In this document: piece by piece, positions 50,071 through 61,345 of the stretch
How the letters are laid out: each line of letters opens with the position of its first letter
Numbering within the stretch: the stretch's first letter is position 1
Assembly (NCBI GenBank): GCA_954871525.1
Contig: OX940860.1
Span: 21,236,001-21,300,000, forward strand
Length of the DNA stretch: 64,000 nucleotides
Direction: 5' to 3'
Source of the DNA: Parietaria judaica
Lineage: Eukaryota; Streptophyta; Magnoliopsida; Rosales; Urticaceae
The notes under the pieces: generated by a model
Told to the model about the DNA's origin: nothing
Seen by the model: only the letters and a program-made list of their open reading frames with translations
The model's database searches: none
Position numbers and translations under genes: made by a program

Positions 50071-50189
50071 GGAAACTACAAAAAATGTGCCCCGCGAAGC
50101 ATGTTTGAACGGAAAAATACCTGACTTTGTTAAGTTACAAAAATATGCCCGAATCTCATTTTTAACTCAGCCCTTGAGTTAACCTAACC
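50071..50189 (+). repeat. Left TIR of MULE
   Basis: 119 bp, GGAAACTACA to TTGAGTTAACCTAACC; inverted match at 53528-53646. Confidence 0.95.
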
Positions 50190-50645
50190 AGCCCTAAATT
50201 TCCACTATCTCTCCTCCCGTTCACTCTCCCGCTCACTCTCCCTCCTCGAATTTCACTCTCTCTCCCCGATGAACCTCTCTCTCCCCTAGCCCACGAACCA
50301 TGCCCTAGCCGACAAACCTCTCTCTCACGTGACCCACGACGACGACGAAACCTAACCATCTCTCCGTCGCCGTCGCCGACGAAACCCAGGCGACACCGAC
50401 GAAACCCAGCGCTGTCTCTCTGTTGCTCTTCCGTGGCTTGATTTTGCTGGTTTTTGGGGTGAGTTCGAATTGTGGTTTAGGGTTAGACTTCGATTTGTTG
50501 TTTAGGGTTTGATTTCGATTCAACGGTGTTTCATTTTTGTTGTGTGGACGATAAAATCTGTTTGGCTTGAATTTGTGGCTTGAGTTTGCTGGTTTTTGGT
50601 GTGAGTTTGCTGGTTTGTGGCTTGAATTTGTTGTTCTCTTGCAGA

Positions 50646-52276
50646 ATTATGTCTTACATTTGCCCAAAGACGCTACACGGTCCAGCCCAAGTGTGGTATT
50701 TTTCTCGAGATCGAATTAACGATATCGTGAACACCTTGGAGAATCTCGACGCTGTGGACCGAGAGGTGGAAGCACGATTCGCCTACCTTTTTGGTAAGTT
50801 TGACCCCCTGCCCCGAAAGGTTTGGTCCATCAAATTCTCTTGCACCGGATTCCTAGCTTAGGAGCGTCAAACGAGATTTGGTTTAATTTTGGGGGAGTGG
50901 TGAGTAAGTTCGGGCCTCGGGATTTCGCAGCCATTACCGGTCTCAGATACGACCCCGAATATGTACTGGAACCCCGGCATTCCTTAAAAGGTGTTCCTAT
51001 TGAAGAAATTATGAGTTTGGACGATCTTTTCAAAGCTTTCCAAACTGAGGATATGAGCCCTCCCCATAGATTCCGCCTCGGCATGTTTCTTCTATTCGAG
51101 GGAGTCTTACTTGCTCGTAAAGGCACCAAAAATTACCCGCCCAAAGCCCACTTAATTTCGCTTCCGGAGTGTTTGGATAAACCGTGGGCCAACATTGGAT
51201 GGAATGAATTACTAAACTTTGTTCGGGGGTTCGATTGGCGTAAAAAAAAAAGACTTCCGAGGTGCCCGAGGATCGTATTCGCGCTATAATTTCTTGGCAT
51301 ATCACAAGCCATTCCTTACGTGGGCTTTGAGTATCTTTCCGGATCTCCACTGTTTCAAGAAGGCCAAAATCTTTTTCAGATCGCCCAATGTTAAATTTTT
51401 TTACACAGATTTGTACACAGTTTCAATATATGTACACAGATTTAAATTTTTTACACAGATTTGTACACAGTTTCAGTATTTGTACACATATTTAATATAT
51501 TTCATTTGTAGATTATTGTCATTCCGTTTAACCCGAATGAAGATGAGGACGGCCATAAACGTGTAGGAGAAGCCACTCCCGATTGGAATGATCTTTTCGA
51601 TGAACAAGCCAAAAAAATTGATGAACAAGCAAGGAAGATTGACGAACAAACCACCACGATCGACGTCCAAGCAAAGAAAATTGGGGCGATGGTACGTTTT
51701 TAGTTTTGTGTTTCATTAACTAATTGTTTGTAGACACTTTCAACATTTTTGACACAGTTTAATTAACATTTTTAACAGGAAAGCACCTTACTAGAACTTA
51801 GTGAGATCGTTCGAGCGTTGGTTTCTGGCACGACAAAAGTTGCGGAGAAGAACAAGCGTTCGTCAAATGATTGCATCAATCTTGGGAGCCCGACTGGAGA
51901 CAGCCCCTGCGTCACCCGGAAGAGGAAGACCCCAGAAAAAGGAGTCCCCGAGGAAGACTTAAAGCTCCGTAAAAAAGAATCGTCTGTGGCCAAAAACCTG
52001 GAACCGTTGCTCGCGGCGATCGATGGGGCAGAGATAGAGACTTTGCAGAGACCGCGTTTTGACCTAGGCATTGGTTCCCCCTTTCCGAAAAATAGGGAAA
52101 GAAAGCCGACGAAGAAACTAGATGATTACACGAACCCTGATACGGTGGAGTTGATACAACGATCAAAGGTTGCTATGACCGTGGCAGTCCCCAAAAACTG
52201 TGGCCCGTGGAGGCAAAAACTGTGTATATGGGATTCAGAACTGTGTAACATTTTGCGAAATTCAAATTACGAATAA
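50646..52276 (+). pseudogene. Decayed DUF1985 (Ulp1-associated) gene carried by the MULE
   Basis: Starts MSYICPKTLHGPAQVWYF and continues with RFAYLFGKFDPLPRKVWSIK, then, after a frame change near 50850, LGASNEIWFNFGGVVSKFG and RDFAAITGLRYDPEYV, the DUF1985 core. A second frame change falls in the run of ten A near 51243; the following frame reads GSYSRYNFLAYHKPFLTWAL. Likely introns: about 51389-51510 and 51692-51778. Next come three to four copies of a seven-residue coiled-coil repeat (DEQAKKI, DEQARKI, DEQTTTI, DVQAKKI) and a charged linker ending VAVPKNCGPW. The C48 (Ulp1) peptidase domain that normally follows in such genes is missing, replaced by a tandem repeat. With two frameshifts and no protease it cannot make the usual product. 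Confidence 0.8.
51395..51495 (+). repeat. Short tandem repeat of TTTGTACACAGTTTCA units
   Basis: Words TTACACAGATTTGTACACAGTTTCA and TGTACACAGATTTA recur about every 50 bases, in the probable intron of the DUF1985 gene. Confidence 0.75.
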
Positions 52277-52712
52277 AGTTTGGTGAGGAATATAAGTAAA
52301 AAAACCGTGTAACCTCTACCACAAACTGTGTAAATAGGATTCAGAACTGTGAAAAAAAAAACCGTGTAACACTTAGGCAAAAACTGTGTATATGGGATTC
52401 AAAACTGTGAAGTTTTTTTTTAAAATCCGTCAATTTAATCCAAAAACTGTGGCCCGTGGAGGCAAGAACTGTGTATATGGGATTCAGAACTGTGTAACAT
52501 TTTGCGAAATTCAAATTACGAATAAAGTTTGGTGAGAAATATAAGTAAAAAAACCGTGTAACCTCTACCACAAAACTGTGTATATGGGATTCAGAACTGT
52601 GAAAAAAAAAACGTGTAACACTTAGGCAAAAACTGTGAATATGAGATTCAAAACTGTGAAGTTTTTTTTTTTAAATCCGTCAATTTAATCCAAAAACTGT
52701 GGCCCGTGGGAA
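52190..52712 (+). repeat. 250 bp tandem repeat with ACTGTG subrepeats
   Basis: CAAAAACTGTGGCCCGTGG recurs at about 52191, 52441 and 52691, a period of 249-250 bases: two full units and the start of a third. Each unit holds several smaller repeats of AACTGTGTATATGGGATTCA. The array sits where the peptidase part of the MULE-borne gene should be. Confidence 0.95.
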
Positions 52713-53077
52713 CTACCAACAAGCGGACTGTCCATTCCTTTTTCAACTTCACCAAACGAAGATGGCAAAATATCAATACTTTTGAGGACATGTTTCACGT
52801 ACAATATATCGGTACTTTGGTGGACCAACTTCATTATCGTGCAATTCGAAGTCACAGTTACCGGGGGAGCCCCGACAAATTGGGGTGCTAATTGAAACTT
52901 CAAATCGTACACAGTTGAATCAATCCCAAGTTCGACGTACAATAACCCGCAAAATTCTTCGTAGGTTACGTTCTCGCTTGCGAGCAAAAAAGACCCTTTA
53001 CCACGACGGTAAACCCATGAGGACTGCTCTAGAACCCACTCACCGCCGTACTGGTAATAGATATTCATTTCTAGCAT
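52685..53077 (-). pseudogene. N-terminal fragment of a mudrA-like MULE transposase
   Basis: From the Met at 53077 the minus strand reads MLEMNIYYQYGGEWV, then NVTYEEFCGLLYVELGIDS, TVYDLKFQLAPQF and KLVHQSTDILYVKHVLKS. This pattern (a short strand, a Tyr-Glu-Glu-Phe segment, then a beta-rich stretch) is that of the N-terminal region of plant mudrA-type transposases. The frame ends at 52685 next to the tandem repeat; the zinc finger and catalytic DDE part are absent. It is convergent to the DUF1985 gene in the same element. Confidence 0.65.
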
Positions 53078-53527
53078 AAACAAAAACAAGGAATTTTTTT
53101 TATTAAAACAGTTTCTATTGAGGCATATAATCAAACAGTTGCACTGCATTCAAACCAAAACAAATGGGATTCAAACCAAAATCTGTATCCTTTACAAAAT
53201 CAAAATCAAACAGAAATCGGGATCGAAATCAAACAGAAATCGGTATAGAAACGCAAACCCTGAGCTTCGGAATGATGAGGGTCGAAGGCTGCCTCTGTCG
53301 TGGCCTGAGTTCCGTCGACCAGGGAGAAAGTGAGGGAGCAGAGAGACAGAGGACTGAAATTGTGCGCGTGCTGGGTTCGTCGACGGGGTGGGTTGCGTGG
53401 TCTCGTCGCCTGGGTTCGTCGACGAGAAGGTGTCACGGGAAGGCTGGGTTCATCGATGTGGGTTTCAAGCCCTAGATTTTTTTTTTTTTGCTGAAATGAG
53501 AGGGAACGAAAATGGAGGGTTTGGCTA

Positions 53528-53646
53528 GGTTAGGTTAACTCAAGGGCTGAGTTAAAAATGATATTCGGGCATATTTTTGTAACTTAACAAAGTCGGGTAT
53601 TTTTCCGTTCAAACATGCTTCGCGGGGCACATTTTTTGTAGTTTCC
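53528..53646 (-). repeat. Right TIR of MULE
   Basis: Inverted partner of 50071-50189, ending GTAGTTTCC and followed by an (AT)n run. Confidence 0.95.
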
Positions 53647-54427
53647 ATATATATATATAAGAGATATGAGATTTTCGTCATCTCGACTATCGAGAACTAA
53701 AACAAAATATTAGAAGAATGATATGTATTTGTCTGTAGCACACGCGCATATTGATGAAATTTTTATAAATTTTAGAAAAAATCAATGCCGATTGACAATT
53801 GTGGCGATCCAATTTTACAAGTATATTATATTTTGCCCGCATTCATGCCAAAGAAGGTTACCCTGGGTAAATAGAGAGTTTTTAGAGCTTGTTCACAAAC
53901 ACGTTATTGTTATTGTTCTTTGTTAGTAGTAAACGGTGGGAACATCGCCCCAAGATGGTGAAACTCATCTGCTAGACAGAGTTTGGTCGACAACTTGCTA
54001 TCTTTAGCTCAACTTTGAATACCTTCAGTCACTACATACGTTTGCAAATATACTTTCTCAACTACTCTAAAAGCCTTTTTTCATTGGATAACTGCTCGAT
54101 TTGGTTGAGTAAAGTTACATTCTGATTTTGTTGTGCTTTACACACTTTTTTTACATACTAGAGAAAAAATACACATTGTAACAGAGAGAAAACACAAGAA
54201 ATTGTTTTTAACAGAGACATCAAAACAGAGAAGAAATTCTTGAGCAATGAAATTTATTGGAATTCTTTGAAGATTATGTGTTGAAACAAAGAAGGAAACA
54301 TATTCCTTACAACAAATGTGAGTTTTTTTAGTAACACTTTATTCTCTCTATTAGTAAAATGAGTTTTTTTTTTTTATGTAGTTTCACTTTCATGTATCTC
54401 AATTCTCAACGGTATTTATTCAATTAA
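53647..54427. other. 3' flank of GH3 copy B
   Basis: AT-rich; probably includes the 3' UTR of the minus-strand gene. Nothing else seen. Confidence 0.5.
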
Positions 54428-57400
54428 CTAAGCTAATTTTGTTGAGTATTTGGTCAACCCGAATCCAAGAGGAAACAGAGGCTCAGAGTTTGACGAATCA
54501 CTCTTGTTCTCCAGCTGGTCAACACTCTTAAACCACGTCATTGGAAGCTTCCCTTCAAAGTCGTGGTTGCCGAAGATGACGTCCGCGATCCCGCCGCCTT
54601 CCGTTCCAGGCCACCATGCCGCCACCACTGCCTCGACCTCAGCAACGACTTCGGCCTCCAAAACTAACGGCCTGCCAGAGATCAGGACTGTCAACGTTGG
54701 AAACATCTTCGACACCACCCTCAGCACCTCGCTCCCCTCAACTGGCAGCTCGAGCCTCGGGTCGTCCCCAAAAGACTCAGCGTACGGATACTCCCCGACG
54801 GCGACGATCGCCATGGAAATGTCTCCTCTTTCTAATGTCTCTTCCGTCGGAGTACTTTCATAAATCACTTCAGTCTCTTCACCGGCCATCGCTTCCCTGA
54901 TGCCTTCCAAGATTGTCGTTCCGGTAGTGATAACTCCGTCGTCCCGATCGCTGAGGCCTTGCCATTTGCGCGTCCAGGCTCCGCACTGGTACCCGAGATC
55001 GTGCACGTGCGTTCCGGCAATGAGGATTCTTCTTGGCTTCGCCTTCAATGGGAGAAATGGCTTGCCTTCGGTCTTCCCGTTTTTGAGCAGAACCAATGAC
55101 TTGCGAACAGCTTCGCGCGCCAATTCCCGGTGAGCCTGAATGTAGAAACAAAATCGCGTGTGATCAAGTGTACTGATTCGAAGGAATAATACTAAACTTA
55201 TTTTCGCGCTTGGATCTTACCTTGCAGCCCACGAAATCGAGCAACGAGGGGTCGCTGTAAGGGTGCTCGAAGAGGCCGGAGACGAACTTGACTCTTAGTA
55301 TTCGCTCGACGGCGTCGTCGATTCTCGCCACTGGAACCTCGCCGGAGTTGACCAAGTCGAGCATGTGCTCGAAGAATTCGTCGTAGCGGTAAGGCACGAT
55401 TACCATGTCAATGCCGGAGTTGACGGTGGATTTGATGCAGGCGCGGTAGTTGGATCCCCGTGGTTCGCTCAGGCGGTCGATTCCTCTCCAGTCCGAGATC
55501 ACAATCCCCTGTTCAGGAGAGTGTGAAAAAAAAAAAAAAAAAAAAGCAAAAAAACGCCGTTGCCGGGGATCGAACCCGGGTCACCCGCGTGACAGGCGGG
55601 AATACTTACCACTATACTACAACGACGTTATGCTCTCTGAAAAGAAAGTTTAAAAATAATTTGCTATTTTCCAGTTGCTCGTAAATCTCTGAATAAACAA
55701 CAGATTTAAAAAAAGTGGATTTATATTTCATAGGCTCCAATTAGTATTATTATTCTTGGTTGTCACCCGGAAATTTGCGGTGGTTGGCACCGGTTCTGGC
55801 GGTACTGCCAGCCAATTAGAATTTTTTTTTAAAATTCGTAAAATTCAATTTAATTTATTTTCATTTATTAGAAGATAGATATTTTTAATCAACATTTATA
55901 AACATAGTTATTATACGTAATATTTGTCGTTTATCAGTTAAGTCGTAAAATTAAATCATTAGTCAATTTATCTGAATTGGTCCTGTAGACCTTGATTATA
56001 CTGATTATATGCATAATGACTGTCTTCATTAACTTTTTTTTTTTTTTTTTGTCTTACATGTTCTTAAAACATAATATGGTCTATAGTTTTTATTAATTAT
56101 TAAAAGTAATATGAAAGGGACCAATATTACCTGAAATCCTAACTTATGCTTCAAAACATCGGTCAAAAGATAACGATGGGAGTGCATTTTGTGTCCATTC
56201 CAGCTGGAATAGGAAGCCATGACCATGGAGACACCCTTCTCGATACAATCCAAATACGGAGCCATGTGTACCGTTTCCAGTTCGTCGTACGGCGCAACCA
56301 TGTCTCCTTCGTTGAGGCCTCTCTCGGTGCCCCCATCTCCCACGAAATGCTTGGCACAAGCGATCACTCTGTTCCTGTAAATAGTAACGATTCGAGAGTG
56401 AAACTTACAGTCCAATTAGACTACTCAAAATATTATTTTGAGTGACACTAGCGGTCAAAATTATATATATACATCACGCAATTTTTGCATCTTACAAATT
56501 TTACCTTGCTGCTACAAAAGGGTAGCCTTTGGGGTGTCCAGGTGGTGGGCGACCCTGCAAGCCAGTGACAACCGATGTCATGTTCCTCACGGTTTCAGTG
56601 TCTTCGCTGTAACTCTCGTAGCATCTTCCCCACCTCGGATCTTTGCATACCTATTGCACAAACAAAGGTTCAAGAAATAGTTAAAGATTGTAAAAAAATA
56701 TGATTTGATCTTAAGGTTTATCGACGGGTAACGAGTTATCCAACAATTTTTTCATAAACAATGGGTTTACTGACATAAAATTAATTACCAACCAATTTTT
56801 ACAGATTGACCTGTACCGGTTTTCTACGTGCGAATATTCTACTGGGTCTGAATTTCATTTTTTTAATTATTACTATAAAGATTTATCGTCTAGTATATGA
56901 AGAAAAATAGTTGAGGCTGATTTTTTTTTTTTTCTACATGCGTCGCTTAGCGGTTATAACTTATAACTACTTAACCGTTGACTTCTGGAAAGTCAACCCT
57001 TGGTAGAAAGAAACCAATAGATTGTCTTGATATATAATTGGAAATAAGTCGCTGTGTTATAGTGGCCGATTTATGTTTGATATTTCATGGATGGATAGAT
57101 ACTAAAGGAAGAATTTGAATCTATTTTTTAATTTACCAGTACAAAATCGAAAAATATTTTTTAATTTAGATAATTTTTTGCATAACTTTCACATAAGCTA
57201 GATACTTACGGCCACGCATGGAGCAAAAGTGCAGTTAATTCCACTGGCCCTGACTTCAAGCGCTGTCACCGCGCCAATTTTCTCGACCAAATCAGCGTCT
57301 CTGCCACAATTTTTCACAATTTAAATGGGACCAAGTTAGACCCAAGAAGAACATAACATTTCAATCAAAAGAAAGGGTCTCAACGACGTCGTAGAAACCT

Positions 57401-58298
57401 GGAGGCCCCGAGACCGACGTTGTGAGGGAACACCGTGGCGCCTCTGATGCTGCCGTTGCCATGTATGGCGTCGATCCCGTACAGCAGAGGTATCCTCAGA
57501 CGGGTCTCCAGTGCTGACTTTTGGAAGCCGTTGACCATGTCGGCCCAATCGGAGTATGACGCGTCGGGGTACGGCCCGCTGCCGCACGCACTCAGCATGC
57601 TCCCTGCGGCAGAGGATTCGGGGTATTCTTATTTCGCAATGAAACGAGAAAAGGAAAAAGAAAAAACTCTAAATCTAAACTGCGTAAACTTCATGGGAAT
57701 TGTACACGTCAACGGTCAACGGATATATTAAAACAGTGTTAATTAAAAAAACGTCACTGAGCTTTTATGGTAACTTTACAAGTAATTTTACTCTGTCGAT
57801 AAATGTAATTTGGTTGTGTTGAATTTCAGAAATGAAAAGCATAATCAATTTAGTCATAATTGTACAATTTACAAGCTAATACTAATATTGGTTATGGATA
57901 TAATGTGTTTTTCTTATTTTTTTTATATGTAAAATATTAATAAATTCAAAAAGGCTTTATGTTAAATTTTCTACTTTTGTAGTTTTTTTTTTTGTTCTAC
58001 GAATAATCACGTGTTTCCCCTAATTTCTTTTAAAGAAATATTAAAAAATACTTCATGATATTATTTTTCCGTAATGCCTTCTAAACTGGTTGGGCGGCCG
58101 GCCTTCAATGAAGGTGAAATGGTTACCAATGAAGAACTTGGAGACAACAGCGGGATCAGCGGTGGCGACACGACGCTCAATCTGCGTCATCTGGCCGATT
58201 TTCTCTTCCAAGCTCATGCGGCTTAGAAGGTCTTCCACTCGAGCTTCCACGCTCCTATTCGGGTCTCTGTACACTTCCATTGTCTGCATTAAACCCAT
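54428..58298 (-). CDS. GH3 beta-glucosidase/glucan exohydrolase-like, copy B, intact
   Basis: Same GH3 clade as copy A. Seven exons on the minus strand: 58127-58298, 57399-57603, 57210-57300, 56505-56650, 56131-56374, 55221-55508 and 54428-55135, giving 1,854 bases and 617 residues with no break. Motifs: [70 protein letters not shown], the nucleophile motif GIVISDWRG (Asp about 292) and [13 protein letters not shown] with the probable acid/base Glu near 502; C terminus [17 protein letters not shown]. There is no signal peptide ([14 protein letters not shown]), so it may act in the cytosol, unlike secreted GH3 exohydrolases. The first five exons match copy A in site and, after exon 1, in length. 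Exon 6 equals copy A exons 6 and 7 fused (288 = 105 + 183), and exon 7 corresponds to exons 8 and 9. A tRNA gene lies in the intron between exons 5 and 6. Confidence 0.93.
55555..55626 (-). tRNA. tRNA-Asp (anticodon GUC)
   Basis: A 72-base cloverleaf on the minus strand: acceptor GTCGTTG pairing with CAACGGC plus a discriminator G, D arm with box A TAGTATAGTGG, anticodon arm CCGCCTGTCACGCGG (anticodon GTC), and T arm CCGGGTTCGATCCCCGG with box B. It is followed on its strand by a run of seven T, a pol III terminator. No intron. It lies inside an intron of GH3 copy B, in the same orientation. Confidence 0.97.
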
Positions 58299-58346
58299 CT
58301 CTCTCTCTCTCTCTGCGTTTGTGTCTTTCGAGTTAGAATGATGAGC

Positions 58347-58356
58347 TATATATATA
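58347..58356 (-). promoter_or_regulatory. Probable TATA box of GH3 copy B
   Basis: TATATATATA about 50 bases before the start codon, followed by a leader containing a GA/CT run near 58300-58315. Position fits a short 5' UTR. Confidence 0.5.
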
Positions 58357-58883
58357 GAGAGACAGGTCGTAGTACTTCATGAATCCATCTTAAGGTTTAT
58401 CAAGCTTGTCACTGGTTAACATATTAAAGACTACAAAATCTATGTGTTGACTCGTTTATTGATATTCCATACGCGTTTTTAGATAGATACTTATCACATA
58501 CATGGATTTTAATCCTCATAAAAGATCATAATTAATAATATTCCAGTCGAGTTATTACAAGCGATATAGTAAAAAAAAATTCATTAAGTTTGTAAGCACG
58601 TGTCACTTGTAAATTTTTTAAATATTTGTCTTTTTTGAAAAGATTGTAACAATAACTTGATGGAATTTTAAAAACAAGTAAATTAAAGAAAACTAAGAGC
58701 TTTGAATAAAAAAGAGTAGATTTATCTCATCACAAAAATCAACATATTGGCGTTTGATTATTCTGTGGTATGCGTAGGAGTCCGGAACTCGTCAAATCTG
58801 TGAAAGAATCGGTTGCGATTTTCACGCGATGACGCTTAACGGAATGATTGTGGCCTTGCAAATGACGAAGTCAGATTGTGCTT
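58357..58883. other. Upstream flank of GH3 copy B
   Basis: AT-rich; no gene or repeat recognised apart from entering the direct repeat at about 58884. Confidence 0.5.
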
Positions 58884-60136
58884 CCAATATTGTCATATAT
58901 CCAATGAGCGTCAACTATCTCTTTCATGCTGTCTCAAAAGCATCTACGGATAACTATAAAGAATTCATCTCGTTTCTGTATAATTTGTCGCGGTTGAAAT
59001 GAATCGAATTTTTTGAGAATTTCCGCGACATTTTGTGCTCTTCTTCCACTGGGAAATGTGGGCTAAGGATGAGCATCGCGGACACAATTTTGTCCGATAA
59101 AAGGTGTTAAATGCGTAAAAATGGATTAACGGTAGAACCCGGTCCACGGTTCGAACCAGGGACTGACGCAGGGGTGAACAAGTCTATCGTCGTTGGAACC
59201 GTCAGAGGTGGTGCGGGGGTGACCGTCGCGGATGCGAGGGTATTACCGGCTGTGCTGACTAGCCTCGGTAAACAAGTCGCCCAGTGTGAAAACCGGAACT
59301 AAATGTCGGGACCGAGAACTAGCTGACTAACCTCGGCGAACAAGTCGCGCAACGTGAAGCCGGAACTAAATGTCGAGATCGAGAATAATTGGTGGCGCCC
59401 AAGGCGGGTGAGGGAGGTTCTCGAAGTCTATAGAGAAAAACTCTGAGTCTAGAAAGAGAAGTAGAAGTCGAATTCTCTGGTTGTAGAGAGAGAAATCGAA
59501 TGAGGAGGATGAGGAGCCTCATATTTATATGCTTGGTTCACCCGAAGTCCTTCATTCCTTAGAGATGTGGGACAATTTCGCCCCATCCTGCCTGCGAGAA
59601 TGGTTGTCGGCGCCTTGTGCATCCTGTGGTCGGCGTGTGGGATGACGACTGCTTCGTAGCTTCCGTAGCGTCTGGGGGTGTTGCGCGAACTTGCGAATTG
59701 AGTCCCGGGCGTGTCCTGAAGATCTTCGTAAGCTTGATTTTCTTGTTGCTTGTAATTACCATAAGATGATGCTCCCTTGATGTCGTTGGCGATGGATAAC
59801 TCTCCGCCTAGGGCTTCTCCGCGGGCTAAGGGGTTTACCGCCGACGAGGGGCTCTGTCGGCAAAAGTAACAGGGAACTCTCTAGGGTTGCCGTTACCTCG
59901 CTAAAGGCCTCACGGGGTCACCAGAATTTTTCCGGCAAGTCTTCATCGTCTTGCTCCTTGTCCGGCGAGTCTCCTAGGGCTTGCGAAGCCTTGTCGGGTT
60001 GTCGGACTTGTCTTCTTAGATGCGGGCTTCGGTCTTGGGCCTTGCCGTCTTGACTCATGTGGGTCCGAGCCTCGCCAAAGTGGGTTTATGGGCTTTGACT
60101 TTACCGTATAGGGCCAAAATTTTATATAATCCGACA
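58884..60136. repeat. Large direct repeat, copy 1
   Basis: Matches 62929-64000 in the same orientation with moderate divergence and small indels. Shared landmarks: CCAATATTGTCA, TGTGCTCTTCTTCCAC, GCTGTGCTGACTAGCCTCGG, GAAGTCCTTCATTCC, GTGGGACAATTTCGCCCCAT, AGATGATGCTCCCTTGATGT and TTTTTCCGGCAAGTCTTCAT. GC-rich with no long reading frame I can name. A minus-strand start at TGTCGGATTATATAAAATTT (60136) would suit an LTR end, but no partner terminus with a target duplication was found. Confidence 0.8.
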
Positions 60137-61005
60137 TATAATAAAAGGAATCCTTCAAAGACTTTTATTTTGAGTTAGACATTGGAAATTATTTATACTG
60201 AATGAGGATCAATTCAGTTAAAATATTGAAAGAGGTCCAATAAACAATATTAGACGACTTGGTAAATGTTAGGGTTGCCTTGTGTAACCCAAATTAGGTT
60301 TATATATATTTTTTTAATTTAGTATTAGAATTTTCGAGCTCAATATTTATATTTATTCGCGTTACACATAAATTATTTACGAGAATAAAACCGATATTTG
60401 ATGTAAAAGTAGCTGGTTTGTTTAAAGAATTTTAAAATATTTTTATTTTTATTTTTAGAGCAGCAAGTCTACCAACCCTAAAACTAACCTAGCCAAGGAA
60501 TTGACTACTCAAATAGTAGTATCAATTCAATAAGAATTCTATTCTTTCTTCTAAATTGTAGTCAACGCGGTCCTCCGTTCGAATGAGCCTTAAGCGAAGA
60601 ATAGTTTTGAAATTTTTGCTTGAAACTAAGGCAGAAGGAACATATAGCAGGGACCACCCCCTCCAACTTTATTTTTTGTCTAAAAATATCTCATTCTTTT
60701 TTAGTGTATATTCATTCATATAATAATTAAGTTTAAACCTCCCCTAGTTTTTACTAAAATATAAATATAATTCACTGAAGTTATTTCAAAATAATAAATA
60801 TATATATATATATATAACCCCAGTTAGAATTCCTGTTCCGCCATTGTTTGAATTGGTTTAATTTTGGAGTTCCATAATTAAAAAAAAATTGATATTGATT
60901 TTAAGGTTTATTTTAGGCTTCTCAAAAATTTAAATTAATTTTGCTAAAAGAGTGGGTCAATTTGGTCTTTCTTATATATACTTAGAATTAGGAATAGCTA
61001 CAAAA
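60137..61005. other. AT-rich sequence between direct repeats
   Basis: No coding region; includes an (AT)n run near 60799-60816. Confidence 0.5.
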
Positions 61006-61345
61006 AAATACTTTTAAACTTTGACTAACTGGAGCGACATGATTTTAATTCTAAAATAACGGTAAACGTAATCAAATTCAACAAACATGAGACGACACAT
61101 TTTTTCATCTAGTTTTTGTGATGGATGTTGGTCAATTTTTTAGCACGCGGCTATTTAATCATACCTAAAATACGTTTATGAGCTCATCCAACTATCTAGC
61201 ATCTTCTCTAATTTGGATTAGACAGAAAAATGTGTCTTCTTACATTTGTTAATAACTTTGGATACTTTTATCATTATTTCTTCACTTCAAAACCTTACGA
61301 CTTCAATTGATCAAAGTTTATGTATTTTTACGTAAATTATCCCTT
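61006..61345. mobile_element. Foldback MITE, family 2, uninterrupted copy
   Basis: Left AAACTTTGACTAACTGGAGC and GACGACACATTTTTTCATC; middle GATGTTGGTCAATTTTTTAG and GAGCTCATCCAACTATCTAGC; right GACTTCAATTGATCAAAGTT. Ends are roughly inverted repeats of each other. It parallels 31657-32492. Confidence 0.6.

Larger units (their letters stand above)
50071..53646. mobile_element. Mutator-like element with 119 bp TIRs carrying DUF1985 and mudrA pieces
   Basis: Terminal inverted repeats 50071-50189 and 53528-53646 match over 119 bp with about two mismatches, both ending GGAAACTACAAAAAATGTG. Inside lie a decayed plus-strand DUF1985 gene, a 250 bp tandem repeat, and a minus-strand fragment like the N terminus of a mudrA transposase. 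This set fits the MULE subgroup that carries Ulp1-protease-like genes (called Kaonashi in Arabidopsis and melon). It sits in an (AT)n tract, so the 9 bp target duplication cannot be read uniquely, though AT repeats flank both sides. An extra GGGAAACTACA (50059-50069) at the left end is an extra copy of the terminus. No transposase core is present. Confidence 0.9.

Noticed and set aside
59140..59175. GGTTCGAACC near 59150 as a possible tRNA T arm
   Set aside because: Flanking bases do not form the other arms; it is part of the large direct repeat.
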